A stretch of 48,504 bases of DNA from REEB509 sp044370335 (GTDB lineage Bacteria > Pseudomonadota > Alphaproteobacteria > Caulobacterales > Aquidulcibacteraceae), in NCBI GenBank assembly GCA_044370335.1, contig JBILVS010000006.1, positions 1-48,504 of the forward strand, given 5' to 3'. Numbering within the stretch: position 1 is the first letter of the stretch; each line of letters starts with the position of its first letter. Shown one piece after another: positions 36,845 to 45,929 of the stretch. The notes beneath the pieces were generated by a model. The model worked only from the letters and a program-made list of their open reading frames with translations, did no database searches and was not told the origin of the DNA. The position numbers were made by a program, and so were the translations under genes.

Positions 36845-39538
36845 ATGGCCGAACGGTTCGTTTATGGCTTCGGCGGCGACCAGACCGACGGCGACGCCGC
36901 GATGCGCGACCTCCTCGGCGGCAAGGGCGCCAACCTCGCTGAAATGGCCAAGCTCGGCCTGCCCGTGCCCCCCGGCTTCACGATCACGACCGCGGCCTGC
37001 AACGGCTATTACGCCTCCGGCCGTGTTTGGCCCGAAGGCCTTGAAGCAGAAGTCACCCAAGCCATTGCAGCCCTCGAAGCCAAGACCGGCAAACACTTCG
37101 GCGATCCCGCAAACCCTTTGCTCGTCTCCGTCCGCTCCGGCGCCCGGGCGTCGATGCCCGGCATGATGGACACTGTCCTCAATCTCGGCCTTAACGACGA
37201 AACCGCCGCCGGCCTTGCCGCCAAGGCCGGCGATGAGCGCTTCGCTTACGACAGCTATCGCCGCTTCATTCAGATGTACTCACATGTGGTGCTCGAGTTG
37301 GACCACAGCGCCTTTGAAGCGATCCTTGAGGCGTACAAGGACGAAAACGACTGCCGCTCCGACACTGATGTCGACGCCGAAGGGTGGAAGCACATCATCG
37401 CGGCCTACAAGAAAGAAGTGGCGAAGGTCTCCGGTCGTCCGTTTCCGGCCGATCCCAAAGAGCAACTCTGGGGGGCGGTGGCCGCGGTGTTCCGGTCCTG
37501 GATGAACCCGCGGGCCAACGTGTACCGTAAGCTCCACAACATCCCCGAAGCCTGGGGCACCGCCGTCAACGTCCAGGCCATGGTCTTCGGCAACATGGGC
37601 GAGACCAGCGCCACCGGCGTCGCCTTCACCCGCGACCCTTCCACCGGCGCAAAGCGGTTCTACGGCGAGTTCTTGATCAACGCCCAGGGCGAAGACGTCG
37701 TTGCCGGCATCCGCACGCCGCGGCCGATCACAAAGGCAGCCCGCGAAGAAATGGGCGACAAGCAGCTCTCCATGGAAGAGGCGATGCCCGAGGTGTTCGC
37801 TCAGCTTACGGACGTTTATCGCCGGCTGGAAGCGCACTACCGCGACATGCAGGACATCGAGTTCACAGTGGAGCAGGGCGTGCTCTACATGCTCCAGACG
37901 CGGAACGGCAAGCGCACCGCCAAAGCGAGCCTCAAGATTGCGGTGGATATGGTCGACGAGGGTCTGATCACGCCCGAGCAGGCGGTGCTCCGCGTTGATC
38001 CTGCGTCCCTTGATCAGCTGCTGCACCCCACGATTTCCCCGAGATTCAAGCGCGACGTCATCGTGCAGGGCCTGCCCGCCTCGCCTGGCGCCGCCATCGG
38101 CAAGGTTGTGTTCGATCCGGACGAAGCCGCTGACCTCGCCCAGCGCGGCGAGGCTGTTATCCTTGTGCGGACGGAAACCAGTCCCGAAGACATCCACGGC
38201 ATGCACGCCGCGCGCGCCATCGTCACCAGCCGTGGCGGCATGACGAGCCATGCCGCCGTCGTCGCCCGCGGCATGGGCCGCCCCTGCGTCTGCGGCGCGA
38301 CGGACCTCCGCATCGACGAAGAGCAGGGCCTGTTCACCGCCAGCGGCCGCGTCGTGCGTCGTGGCGACGTCATCACTGTTGACGGCTCCGGCCAAAAGGG
38401 CTGGGGTCAGGTTTTGGCCGGCGCCGCCGAAATGGTTCGCCACGAGCTGACTGGCGACTTTGCCCGCGTCATGGAGTGGGCGGATAGAATCCGAAAACTC
38501 CGTGTGCGAACAAATGCTGAAACCCCTGACGACGTGCGCACTGCTCTCGAGTTTGGCGCTGAAGGCATCGGCCTGTGCCGAACGGAGCACATGTTCTTCA
38601 ACGCGAGCCGGATCGCGGCTGTGCGAGAGATGATCCTCGCTGACAACGCCGCGGACCGGGTTAATGCACTTTCGAAAATCCTCCCGTTCCAGCGCGAGGA
38701 TTTCGTTGAGATCTTCCGTCTGCTTGAAGGACGCCCCGGCACGATAAGGCTCCTCGATCCGCCGCTCCATGAGTTCCTGCCGCACTCCCCGGAGGAATGC
38801 GCCGTGGTCGCCGCAAGCCTCAAGGTCGACCCGAAGGCCCTCCAGGCGCGCGTAAAAGAGCTCATGGAAGTGAACCCGATGCTGGGGTTCCGTGGCTGTC
38901 GGCTGGCCATCGCCTATCCCGAAATCTACGCGATGCAGGCGCGCGCGATTTTCGAAGCCGCGGCCGAGGTGGCCAAAGAAACCGGAATTGTCCCCCAGCC
39001 GGAGATCATGATCCCGTTTGTGATTGGCCGGAAGGAACTCGCGGTCGTCCGCGCCATCGTCGAGGACGCCGTCCGCGATGCCCTCTCAGCGGCCGGAGTG
39101 GAGATTCCCTATTTGATCGGGACCATGATCGAGTTGCCCCGCGCGGCGCTGCGGGCCGCTGAGATCGCCGAGGAGGCGAGCTTCTTCTCCTTCGGCACCA
39201 ATGACCTGACGCAGACCACCCTCGGGGTCTCCCGCGATGACGCGGCGAAATTCCTAGGCCTCTATGTCGATCGCGGCCTTCTCGACCGAGACCCGTTTGT
39301 CTCGATCGACGCCTCCGGGGTCGGCGAGTTGGTCCAGATTGCGTCAGAGCGGGGCAGGGGCGCGCGTCCTGATCTCAAGCTCGGCATCTGCGGCGAGCAC
39401 GGCGGCGATCCGGACTCGATCGCTTTATGCATGCGTTTGGGCCTCGATTACGTCTCTTGTTCGCCGTTCCGGGTGCCGATTGCGCGCCTTGCGGCCGCGC
39501 ACGCAGCGCTCAGCGAAAAGCCTCTCAGCCGAGCGTGA
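36845..39538 (+). CDS. ppdK: Pyruvate, phosphate dikinase
   Basis: An 897-aa enzyme that interconverts pyruvate, ATP and phosphate with PEP, AMP and pyrophosphate. The N-terminal ATP-grasp domain starts with FGGDQTDGDAAMRDLLGGKGANLAEM. The swivelling phosphohistidine domain has the catalytic His469 in SRGGMTSHAAVVARGMG. The C-terminal PEP/pyruvate barrel includes GIGLCRTEHMFF, MLGFRGCRL and the catalytic Cys849 in GICGEHGGDP. It starts 4 nt after glyS and is probably co-transcribed with it. In alphaproteobacteria the enzyme can serve gluconeogenesis. Confidence 0.98.
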   Translation: MAERFVYGFGGDQTDGDAAMRDLLGGKGANLAEMAKLGLPVPPGFTITTAACNGYYASGRVWPEGLEAEVTQAIAALEAKTGKHFGDPANPLLVSVRSGARASMPGMMDTVLNLGLNDETAAGLAAKAGDERFAYDSYRRFIQMYSHVVLELDHSAFEAILEAYKDENDCRSDTDVDAEGWKHIIAAYKKEVAKVSGRPFPADPKEQLWGAVAAVFRSWMNPRANVYRKLHNIPEAWGTAVNVQAMVFGNMGETSATGVAFTRDPSTGAKRFYGEFLINAQGEDVVAGIRTPRPITKAAREEMGDKQLSMEEAMPEVFAQLTDVYRRLEAHYRDMQDIEFTVEQGVLYMLQTRNGKRTAKASLKIAVDMVDEGLITPEQAVLRVDPASLDQLLHPTISPRFKRDVIVQGLPASPGAAIGKVVFDPDEAADLAQRGEAVILVRTETSPEDIHGMHAARAIVTSRGGMTSHAAVVARGMGRPCVCGATDLRIDEEQGLFTASGRVVRRGDVITVDGSGQKGWGQVLAGAAEMVRHELTGDFARVMEWADRIRKLRVRTNAETPDDVRTALEFGAEGIGLCRTEHMFFNASRIAAVREMILADNAADRVNALSKILPFQREDFVEIFRLLEGRPGTIRLLDPPLHEFLPHSPEECAVVAASLKVDPKALQARVKELMEVNPMLGFRGCRLAIAYPEIYAMQARAIFEAAAEVAKETGIVPQPEIMIPFVIGRKELAVVRAIVEDAVRDALSAAGVEIPYLIGTMIELPRAALRAAEIAEEASFFSFGTNDLTQTTLGVSRDDAAKFLGLYVDRGLLDRDPFVSIDASGVGELVQIASERGRGARPDLKLGICGEHGGDPDSIALCMRLGLDYVSCSPFRVPIARLAAAHAALSEKPLSRA

Positions 39539-39909
39539 CGGGCCGTCCGCGCCGTCGCTATGCAGATCAGAAAGGGCCGGTTCCCGTAAATGGGCGCCTT
39601 TTAACCTTGAATGCTGCATTGCGGCATGAGACATCGTCACGCAGCTATGCCGTCCTGCGAACGGCGTAACGTCTTGACCCGGTAGGATTTTGTCCTGCCC
39701 GAAGCGCGAGCCTGACGCCGCGCGGACGAATCGAAGGACCGTCACCACTCGCGTCTTAACAAATTGTCAATCGCCCTGGTAGGGAGCAGCGTGTATCGGA
39801 ACGCGGCTTTCAGCCATGCTGCTGATCAATCTTTGCTGGGATCGGGGCTGCCTCTTTTGCGCCTGACGCGCAGCCGCCTCCGCTCCTTAAGCGGTTATTA
39901 GGGATCTTC
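39539..39909. other. Spacer between ppdK and the cell-wall hydrolase gene
   Basis: No convincing gene or intrinsic terminator is seen in these 371 bp. Two CtrA-like half-site pairs lie here: TTAA-N7-TCAA (39756-39770) and TTAA-N7-TTAG (39887-39901), each one base from the TTAA-N7-TTAA consensus. The second ends 12 bp before the ATG at 39913, so CtrA bound there would block rather than activate. Confidence 0.4.
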
Positions 39910-39912
39910 GTG

Positions 39913-40929
39913 ATGGTTTGGCGAAGTCTTGCTACCTTCATCGGGACGATTCGGACCGAATTCATGGTAGAACTCGAACGTAATCCTTTGGCCCTTCGGC
40001 AGGGCGCTGCGGCTCTAGCCTGTGTCGCCGCCGCCGCCGTTGCGATGCCGGTGATCGCGGAACGCGCCGCTGAACAGCGCACGTTGGCGATGGCCGACGG
40101 TGTGGGTGTTGATTATGCCCGTCGCCTGGATGCCCGCTTGTTGAGCCGCGGCGACCAAGCCGCGGAGTTAGCCCTCGCCGCCCTGCGGGATGCCGATGGC
40201 GCCATTGTGGCTGCCGGCAGCGCGACGGTCCCGGCTTTGAGCGAAGATCGCTCGGCGATGGTTCTGCAGGCTTCGCTCCGCGGCCGCAATCCGGAGCCCT
40301 TCCGGGCCGTTTCCGGTTATGAGCGAGAGCATCGCTGTCTTGCTGAAGGCATCTATTACGAGGCGCGCGGCGAATCCCGCGCCGGCCAGATCGCCGTCGC
40401 CGAGGTGATCATGAACCGGGTGGCGTCCTCGGCTTACCCGAACACGATCTGCGGTGTGGTCTATCAAGGTTCACACCGGGCCACCGGCTGCCAATTCACC
40501 TTTACCTGCGATGGTTCATTAACCAGCCGCCCCCGGGGCCGCCCGTGGCGCGTGGCGCGCGAGATCGCCACAGAGATCATGGCCGGCGAGCATCCGGAAA
40601 TGACCGGGAACGCCACGCACTACCACACGACCGCAGTGTGGCCGCGTTGGGCCCCGCGATTAATAGAGACGAACCGGATCGGCGCGCACATCTTCTACCG
40701 CTATCCGTCGGCGGCGGAGCGCGCGACCATGCCCGAATGGAACCGGCCGTCGCGGCGGCCGCAGGTCACGACCGTGGCGGCCGAAGGTCTGGTGGAGGGC
40801 GTAATTGCTGGCGAAGCGGCCGCGGCGCCTCTCGCCCTGGAGCCTGCCCCGTTGGACACGCCTGCGGCTTTGTCTGAGGAAGGGCTCGCGCCGGCTCCCG
40901 AGGCCGCCGTCATTCCGACCGCTGGATAG
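39913..40929 (+). CDS. SleB/CwlJ-type cell wall hydrolase
   Basis: A 338-aa protein. A membrane or signal segment lies at about residues 28-50 (LRQGAAALACVAAAAVAMPV). The Hydrolase_2 domain begins at CLAEGIYYEARGESRAGQIAVAEVIMNRV (about 143-171), where the Glu in YYEARGE is the expected catalytic acid. It continues through CGVVYQGS, CQFTFTCDG and the THYHTTAVWPRW block. The family cleaves peptidoglycan; in Gram-negatives members act in envelope remodelling. The tail from about 265 is Pro/Ala-rich. ATG 39913 has AGGGA 8 nt upstream; GTG 39910 just before it is the alternative. Confidence 0.85.
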   Translation: MVWRSLATFIGTIRTEFMVELERNPLALRQGAAALACVAAAAVAMPVIAERAAEQRTLAMADGVGVDYARRLDARLLSRGDQAAELALAALRDADGAIVAAGSATVPALSEDRSAMVLQASLRGRNPEPFRAVSGYEREHRCLAEGIYYEARGESRAGQIAVAEVIMNRVASSAYPNTICGVVYQGSHRATGCQFTFTCDGSLTSRPRGRPWRVAREIATEIMAGEHPEMTGNATHYHTTAVWPRWAPRLIETNRIGAHIFYRYPSAAERATMPEWNRPSRRPQVTTVAAEGLVEGVIAGEAAAAPLALEPAPLDTPAALSEEGLAPAPEAAVIPTAG

Positions 40930-40941
40930 GCCGACCTGGTC

Positions 40942-41778
40942 TCAGGCGGCATCAAGCCCAATATCAAGCGCGGGCGCCGAATGCGTCAGCGCGCCCACGC
41001 TGATCACGTCCACCCCTGTCTGCGCAATGGCGCTCACGGACATGAGTGTGACCCCGCCGGACGCCTCAAGCGTTGCCCGGCCCGCAGTCAGCGCGACGGC
41101 GCGGATGAGATCCTGGGTCGAGAAATTGTCCAGAAGGACGATCTGCGGACCTTGGCTTAGGGCTTCTTCGAGCTGCGCGAGGCTATCGACCTCAACCTCG
41201 ATGACGCGCATGTGGCCGGCAACCTCTTTCGCGCGGGCGAGCGCCGCCGACACGCTGCCGGCTGCTGCGATATGATTGTCTTTGACAAGGATCGCGTCGT
41301 CGAGCCCAAACCGGTGTGGCCAACCGCCCCCAAGCCGCACGGCCTCCTTCTGGAGGGTGCGCAACCCTGGCAGAGTCTTTCTGGTCGCAGCGATCCGCGC
41401 TTGCGTCCCGGCCACGGCATCGACATAGCGCCCCGTCAAAGTGGCGCATCCCGAAAGAAGCGTGAGAAAGTTGAGCGCTGTCCGTTCGGCCGTGACGACG
41501 CTTGCCGCTGATCCTTCGATCCGCGCAAGAACGGTTCCGGCGTCGACGCTCTCTCCATCCTCCGTCAGCGGAGTAAAGGCGATCTGGTCGTCAACCAGCC
41601 GAAAGGCAAGCCGCGCCGCCTGGAGGCCCGCCACAATTCCGGCCTTCCGGGCCCGGAGCATTCCGGAGAATCGCGCCCCAATCGGCAAAAGGGCGGCGCT
41701 TAGGTCCGGCCCGCGTCCGATATCCTCAATCAGGGCGTTTCGGACAATCGGCTCCACCACAGCGTCAAGAAGCGGCAT
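40942..41778 (-). CDS. nadC: Nicotinate-nucleotide pyrophosphorylase (carboxylating)
   Basis: A 278-aa enzyme that converts quinolinate and PRPP to nicotinate mononucleotide, releasing CO2. Family segments include ALIEDIGRGPDLSA at the start, AERTALNFLTLLSGCAT, ATRKTLPGLR, KEAVRLGGGWPHRFGLDD and the KDNHI motif. The C-terminal EVEVDSLAQLEEAL and LEASGGV blocks are intact. It overlaps the end of nadB by 14 nt and ends the nadA-nadB-nadC unit. The convergent cell-wall hydrolase gene stops 12 bp away. Confidence 0.96.
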   Translation of the reverse strand: MPLLDAVVEPIVRNALIEDIGRGPDLSAALLPIGARFSGMLRARKAGIVAGLQAARLAFRLVDDQIAFTPLTEDGESVDAGTVLARIEGSAASVVTAERTALNFLTLLSGCATLTGRYVDAVAGTQARIAATRKTLPGLRTLQKEAVRLGGGWPHRFGLDDAILVKDNHIAAAGSVSAALARAKEVAGHMRVIEVEVDSLAQLEEALSQGPQIVLLDNFSTQDLIRAVALTAGRATLEASGGVTLMSVSAIAQTGVDVISVGALTHSAPALDIGLDAA

Positions 41779-43291
41779 GGCGTCGGACCCCTATGGAGTG
41801 TGGGCTGCTGAATGAGCTGCGCCCCGGAGCGTGCGGAAGCGGAAAATCACGGCGGAAATGGCCGCCCCGGCTCTCCTGCCGCGCAAGCGCCGCTTGAGCC
41901 ACATGACGCGCCGCCACCAGCGGCAAACTCTCTCCATGGGCGGCAATGAGCTCCGCGATCAGAGCGTTGAGCTGGGCAAGGCCTGCCGCGTCGCGAACAA
42001 CGCCGCCATGCTGCGCCATCGCGCCCCGAAGGCGCTGTAGACTGAGAGGCGGCAGGGTAGCGGAAGGTGTGCCGTCGCCGCCCGGCCGCCCTGATTCGCC
42101 ATCAGCCACGAGCCGCCGCGCGATGCGGTCTGCAAACACGACGGCTTCCAGAAGTGAATTCGACGCGAGCCGATTCGCCCCGTGGGCCCCGGTGCAGGCG
42201 CATTCACCGAGCGCGGACAATCCGGCCACGGTCGAGCGCCCCCAGAGATCGACCATAATCCCTCCCATATGATAATGGGCCGCTGGGGCGACCGGCAAAA
42301 CCTCCGTCCGCGGATCAAGTCCCGCGGACAGGCAGGCGGCGAATACGGCCGGGAAGTGAGCCGGAAAGGCTGGTCCCACCGCCTCTCGCGCATCAAGGTA
42401 AGCCCCTCGCCCGGCGGCCCGCTCGCTCTGGATCGCCCGTGCCACCACATCCCGCGGGGCCAACTCCCCCTTCGGGTGATAGCGCGCCATGAAAGCCGAG
42501 CCATCGGCGTTCACAAGCCGCGCCCCGTCGCCGCGCAAAGCTTCCGTCGCCAAGGGCGCTGGGTCCACGCCGATATCGAGCGCGGTCGGATGAAACTGCA
42601 CGAACTCCATGTTCTGCAGCAGCGCTCCCGCTCGGTCCGCGCAAGCAACCCCATCGCCCAAAGCTGAAGCGGGATTGGTCGTCACGGCGTAAAGGCCGCC
42701 GATCCCTCCCGTCGCAAGCACGGTTTCTGAAGCCTCGAGGCGAACCGAAGCCGAACCATCCGTACATAGAGCGCCGCCATTTGTTCCGTCCGGATGCTGC
42801 AGAAGCGCCTGCATGCGCAGGCCTTCAATCACCCGAATGCGGGGACTGGCGCGAACGGCTGCGATCAGCGCCTGCATGATCGCCTGACCCGCAAGATCCC
42901 CCTTCACCCGCGCGACCCGTGGTTTTGAATGCGCAGCTTCAAGAGACAGCGCCAGCGCGCCTTCCGAGGTTCGATCAAACGGCACGCCGAGCGCGATTAG
43001 GTCCCGAACCCGAGAGGGGCCCTCCTGCGCCAGAAGGGTTGCGGCCACGGGATCGACCAGCCCTGCGCCGGCCATGATCGTGTCCGCGGCGTGCGCCTCC
43101 GGGCTGTCGTCCGGGGCCAACGCCGCGGCGAGACCCCCTTGCGCCCAGGCGCTTGCCGAGGCCTGCCCTAGCGGGGTGGGGGATAGGACCGTGACAGGAC
43201 GTCCCTCAAGCCGCAAAGCAAGGAACAGGCCTGCGAGTCCGGCCCCGACGATCAAAACGCCGGGGTCGGACAAAGAGGAGGGCGCGGTCAT
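41765..43291 (-). CDS. nadB: L-aspartate oxidase
   Basis: A 508-aa FAD enzyme that oxidises aspartate to iminoaspartate, the first step to quinolinate. The FAD motif VLIVGAGLAGLFLALRL starts near residue 12. ASAWAQGGLAAAL, VLATGGIGGLYAVTTNP, FVQFHPTALDI, LRGDGARLVNADGSAFM and the HYHMGGIMVD block are all typical of NadB. The C-terminal helical domain is present and the last residues are Ser/His-rich where the frame overlaps nadC. It starts 27 nt after the nadA stop. Confidence 0.96.
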   Translation of the reverse strand: MTAPSSLSDPGVLIVGAGLAGLFLALRLEGRPVTVLSPTPLGQASASAWAQGGLAAALAPDDSPEAHAADTIMAGAGLVDPVAATLLAQEGPSRVRDLIALGVPFDRTSEGALALSLEAAHSKPRVARVKGDLAGQAIMQALIAAVRASPRIRVIEGLRMQALLQHPDGTNGGALCTDGSASVRLEASETVLATGGIGGLYAVTTNPASALGDGVACADRAGALLQNMEFVQFHPTALDIGVDPAPLATEALRGDGARLVNADGSAFMARYHPKGELAPRDVVARAIQSERAAGRGAYLDAREAVGPAFPAHFPAVFAACLSAGLDPRTEVLPVAPAAHYHMGGIMVDLWGRSTVAGLSALGECACTGAHGANRLASNSLLEAVVFADRIARRLVADGESGRPGGDGTPSATLPPLSLQRLRGAMAQHGGVVRDAAGLAQLNALIAELIAAHGESLPLVAARHVAQAALARQESRGGHFRRDFPLPHAPGRSSFSSPHSIGVRRHAAS

Positions 43292-43318
43292 CCGATCGTC
43301 CAGGTGTGGCGCGCACGC

Positions 43319-44482
43319 TTACGCAAACAGCTCAACAGCCGCCGCCGGCAGTCCCGTCTTGAAGTCAAGCGGCGCGGAAGTCTTCGGCAAGGCCAACATG
43401 CGATCAATCGCCCGCTTGGCCCGTTCGCGGATATCCTCCGGAACTGTCACTTCATGCCTGTGCAGCTTCAACGCGTCATAAATGCCAGCGAGTGTGATCG
43501 TCTTCATGTGCGAGCACAAATTGCATGGCCGGATGAACTCCGTTGACGGCACAGCCGCAGAAACATTGTCTGACATCGAACATTCCGTCAAAAGAACAAC
43601 CTTCTTCGGAGCGTTCCTGATGACATAGTTGGCCAGCGCTGCCGTCGATCCGGCATAATCCGCCGCCGCCATGACGTCCGGCGGGCACTCGGGATGGGCA
43701 AGCACGATGATCCCTGGGTGAGCGGCCCGTAGCTCCGCGATGTCCGCCGCCGTGAAGCGTTCATGCACCTCGCAACGGCCCTTCCAGGCGATGATCTTGA
43801 TCGCGGTCATGGCGGCGACGTTGCGCGCCAGGAATTCGTCCGGGATCAGAATGACGCGGTCTACGCCCCACTCTTGCGCGGCCCACTCAACTACCTGGAC
43901 CGCGTTGGAAGAGGTGCACGTGACATCGCTCTCCGCCTTCACCTCGGCGGACGTATTGACATAGGTGACCACAGGCGCGCCGGGATAGCGCGCTTTAATC
44001 AGTCGCACGTCGGCGCCGGTGATCGAAGAGGCAAGCGAGCAGCCTGCCTTCAGATCAGGAATCAGGACGGTCTTCTCAGGCGCGAGAATCTTGGAGGTCT
44101 CCGCCATAAAGTGCACGCCGGCTTGAACGATGATCGCGGCGTCCACGGAAGCGGCCTCCCGTGCCAGCTGAAGGCTGTCGCCTTGATAGTCTCCCACGCA
44201 ATGGAAAATGTCGGCGGTCATGTAGTTGTGGGCTAGAATGACCGCATTCCGCTCCTTCTTCAGCCGATTGATGCCCGCGATCAGAGGCGCATAGGCTGGC
44301 CACTCGAAGGCGGGGATCGTCTCCGTGACCTTCTGGTAAAGCCGGTCAGTCTCGGCCTTCACCGCAGCGTCATAGACAAGACCGCGCGCAGCCGCTGCGC
44401 TGGCCGGGCCCCACTGGTTCGCAGGGAGGGCGCAACCCTCATCCCCCGAGGCGATCAGCGGCGCATCAATGATCCTGGCCAT
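43319..44482 (-). CDS. nadA: Quinolinate synthase
   Basis: A 387-aa 4Fe-4S enzyme that condenses iminoaspartate with dihydroxyacetone phosphate to quinolinate. Expected cluster cysteines are in KAGCSLA (Cys148), HPECPP (Cys266) and PCNLCSHM (Cys320/Cys323). AHNYMTADIFHCVGDYQGDS, GVHFMAETSKIL and TSSNAVQVV are typical family blocks. A leader of about 55 residues precedes the core. AAGGAG lies 7 nt before the ATG. It is the first gene of nadA-nadB-nadC, with two operator-like palindromes directly upstream. Confidence 0.97.
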   Translation of the reverse strand: MARIIDAPLIASGDEGCALPANQWGPASAAAARGLVYDAAVKAETDRLYQKVTETIPAFEWPAYAPLIAGINRLKKERNAVILAHNYMTADIFHCVGDYQGDSLQLAREAASVDAAIIVQAGVHFMAETSKILAPEKTVLIPDLKAGCSLASSITGADVRLIKARYPGAPVVTYVNTSAEVKAESDVTCTSSNAVQVVEWAAQEWGVDRVILIPDEFLARNVAAMTAIKIIAWKGRCEVHERFTAADIAELRAAHPGIIVLAHPECPPDVMAAADYAGSTAALANYVIRNAPKKVVLLTECSMSDNVSAAVPSTEFIRPCNLCSHMKTITLAGIYDALKLHRHEVTVPEDIRERAKRAIDRMLALPKTSAPLDFKTGLPAAAVELFA

Positions 44483-44500
44483 GAGGGGCTCCTTTACGAC

Positions 44501-44521
44501 TTTTGCTCAATAAGAGCATAT
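44501..44521. promoter_or_regulatory. Operator-like palindrome 1 at the nadA promoter
   Basis: A 21-bp site of the form TTTTGCT-N7-AGCATAT. It overlaps the -10 box of the probable nadA promoter by 4 bp and lies 18 bp from the nadA start codon. Its sequence aligns base for base with palindrome 2 (TTATGCT-N7-AGCATAA). The length and symmetry suit an NrtR- or NadQ-type NAD repressor, which would block the promoter from here. Confidence 0.65.
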
Positions 44522-44546
44522 TTGGATCGCGCCTCTGCACACACAA
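44518..44546 (-). promoter_or_regulatory. Probable nadABC promoter
   Basis: On the minus strand TTGTGT (44541-44546) is followed after 17 bp by AAATAT (44518-44523). The expected start site near 44511 gives a leader of about 30 nt before the nadA ATG. Palindrome 1 covers the -10 box and start site. Confidence 0.5.
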
Positions 44547-44562
44547 GGCCGGTCCTGCGATC

Positions 44563-44583
44563 TTATGCTACAAAAGAGCATAA
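44563..44583. promoter_or_regulatory. Operator-like palindrome 2 upstream of nadA
   Basis: TTATGCT (44563-44569) and AGCATAA (44577-44583) are perfect inverted repeats around a 7-bp spacer. The centre lies 62 bp, close to six helical turns, from that of palindrome 1, so proteins bound to both could sit on the same face of the DNA. It is located between nadA and the divergent mltA gene. Confidence 0.65.
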
Positions 44584-44679
44584 GCTAAAAACAATAAGAC
44601 CGCCGTCGCCAGCGCGCAAGCGAAACCAAGCCGCCGCCTTCGCCGCATCTTTGCCGACTTGGCTGTGCTAAAGGCCGGT

Positions 44680-45921
44680 ATGCTCAAGCTTCAGCCCCAC
44701 CTGTTCGCCGCTGCTATAGCCTTTGGCCTTGCCGCCTGCGCCACGACCCCGACGGTGGGGACCCCGACGACCGCCTCACCCCCCCCGACAGAGGCGCTGG
44801 AGGTCGCAATCGACTTTGTCTTGGCGCCGGACGCCTTCACCGGCATGCCCGGATGGGCTGAGGCCGATCTCGCCCCGGCGCTGCTCGCATACCAGCGTTG
44901 GTGCGCCGTCATCAGCCGCCGGGCTGTGGACCAGCCTTTGTCAAACCAAGCCCGCTACGGCGGCGTGGTTGGTGACTGGCTCCCCGCTTGCCGGGCGGCG
45001 ACGGGCCTTTCCCCCCAAGACGCCCGCGCTTTCTTTGAGGGCTATTTCGCCCCCGCTCGCGTACTGGCGGCGACCGGCGAAAGCCGCCTGACGGCCTATT
45101 TCGAGCCGGTGGTCGAAGCCCGGCGCACGCTTCAGGCGGGCTTCACTGAGCCGCTCCTGACGCCGCCGCGCGATATGGTGACCGTGGATCTCGCCGGCTT
45201 TGCCGCCGCCTATGACAGCGAGGCCCTTCGTGGGGCGCCCCGCGAACTTCGCGGTATCCTGCAGGACGGCCGCGTCCGCCCCTATCCACAACGTGGCGCA
45301 TTGCCCGTCGCCCCGGGCCAAGCCTTTGCCTACGCCCATCCCGCCGATGTCTATCAGCTTCAGGTCCAGGGCTCGGGCCGGCTTCGCTTCGAAGACGGCG
45401 CTGAGGTCCGCGCCGCGTTCGCCGCACAGAACGGCTACCGTTGGCGGTCCGCTCTTGGCGTCGCCCGCGACAGCGGCCTCCTACAGAGCCCCACCTGGTC
45501 CAATTTCCGCGCCTATCTGGACAGCCAGAGCCCCGAAGGCGTTCGCGCCGCCCTGAACGCGGATCCAAGTTATGTGTTCTTCGCCGAGGAAACGATCGGC
45601 TATCCGAACGAGGGCCCTCGCGGTGCGGCAGGCGTGCCCCTGACGCCGCTTGGCTCGATCGCCATCGACCCAGCGTTTCACCCATACGGAGCGCTGCTGT
45701 TCGTCAACGCCACATATGATGGGGGGCCTTTCGCCCGGCTGCTCATGGCGCAAGACACCGGCGGCGCGATCCGCCGGGGCCCGCTCCGGGGCGATCTGTT
45801 CTGGGGCACGGGGACAGTCGCAGGTCAACAGGCTGAGCGCATGAACGCCACCGGTGTCGCGTTCTGGACGCTTCTGCCCCGGACGCTGGTGGCTATGATG
45901 GGAGAAGACCGGCCGCATTAG
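44680..45921 (+). CDS. mltA: Membrane-bound lytic murein transglycosylase A
   Basis: A 413-aa lipoprotein that cleaves peptidoglycan glycan strands. The signal ends in GLAAC with Cys20 as the lipid site. MltA barrel segments are ARAFFEGYFAPARVL, LTAYFEPVVEARRT, QVQGSGRLRFEDG and the 3D domain PLTPLGSIAIDPAFHPYGALLFV, then LMAQDTGGAIRGPLRGDLFWG-like LLMAQDTGGAIRRG (about 363-376), which supplies the catalytic Asp. The ATG at 44680 starts the lipoprotein signal; an in-frame GTG-like start upstream would not. It is divergent from nadA. Confidence 0.93.
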   Translation: MLKLQPHLFAAAIAFGLAACATTPTVGTPTTASPPPTEALEVAIDFVLAPDAFTGMPGWAEADLAPALLAYQRWCAVISRRAVDQPLSNQARYGGVVGDWLPACRAATGLSPQDARAFFEGYFAPARVLAATGESRLTAYFEPVVEARRTLQAGFTEPLLTPPRDMVTVDLAGFAAAYDSEALRGAPRELRGILQDGRVRPYPQRGALPVAPGQAFAYAHPADVYQLQVQGSGRLRFEDGAEVRAAFAAQNGYRWRSALGVARDSGLLQSPTWSNFRAYLDSQSPEGVRAALNADPSYVFFAEETIGYPNEGPRGAAGVPLTPLGSIAIDPAFHPYGALLFVNATYDGGPFARLLMAQDTGGAIRRGPLRGDLFWGTGTVAGQQAERMNATGVAFWTLLPRTLVAMMGEDRPH

Positions 45922-45929
45922 GCGCCGAA

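Noticed and set aside
37280..38785. 501-codon open frame on the minus strand
   Set aside because: It lies wholly inside ppdK, whose catalytic motifs are intact in the other strand; the antisense protein is rich in His, Arg and Asp without structure.
39585..39615. Terminator after ppdK
   Set aside because: The GGGCGCCTTTT stretch has a T-run, but no stem of useful length pairs with the upstream AAAGGGCC.
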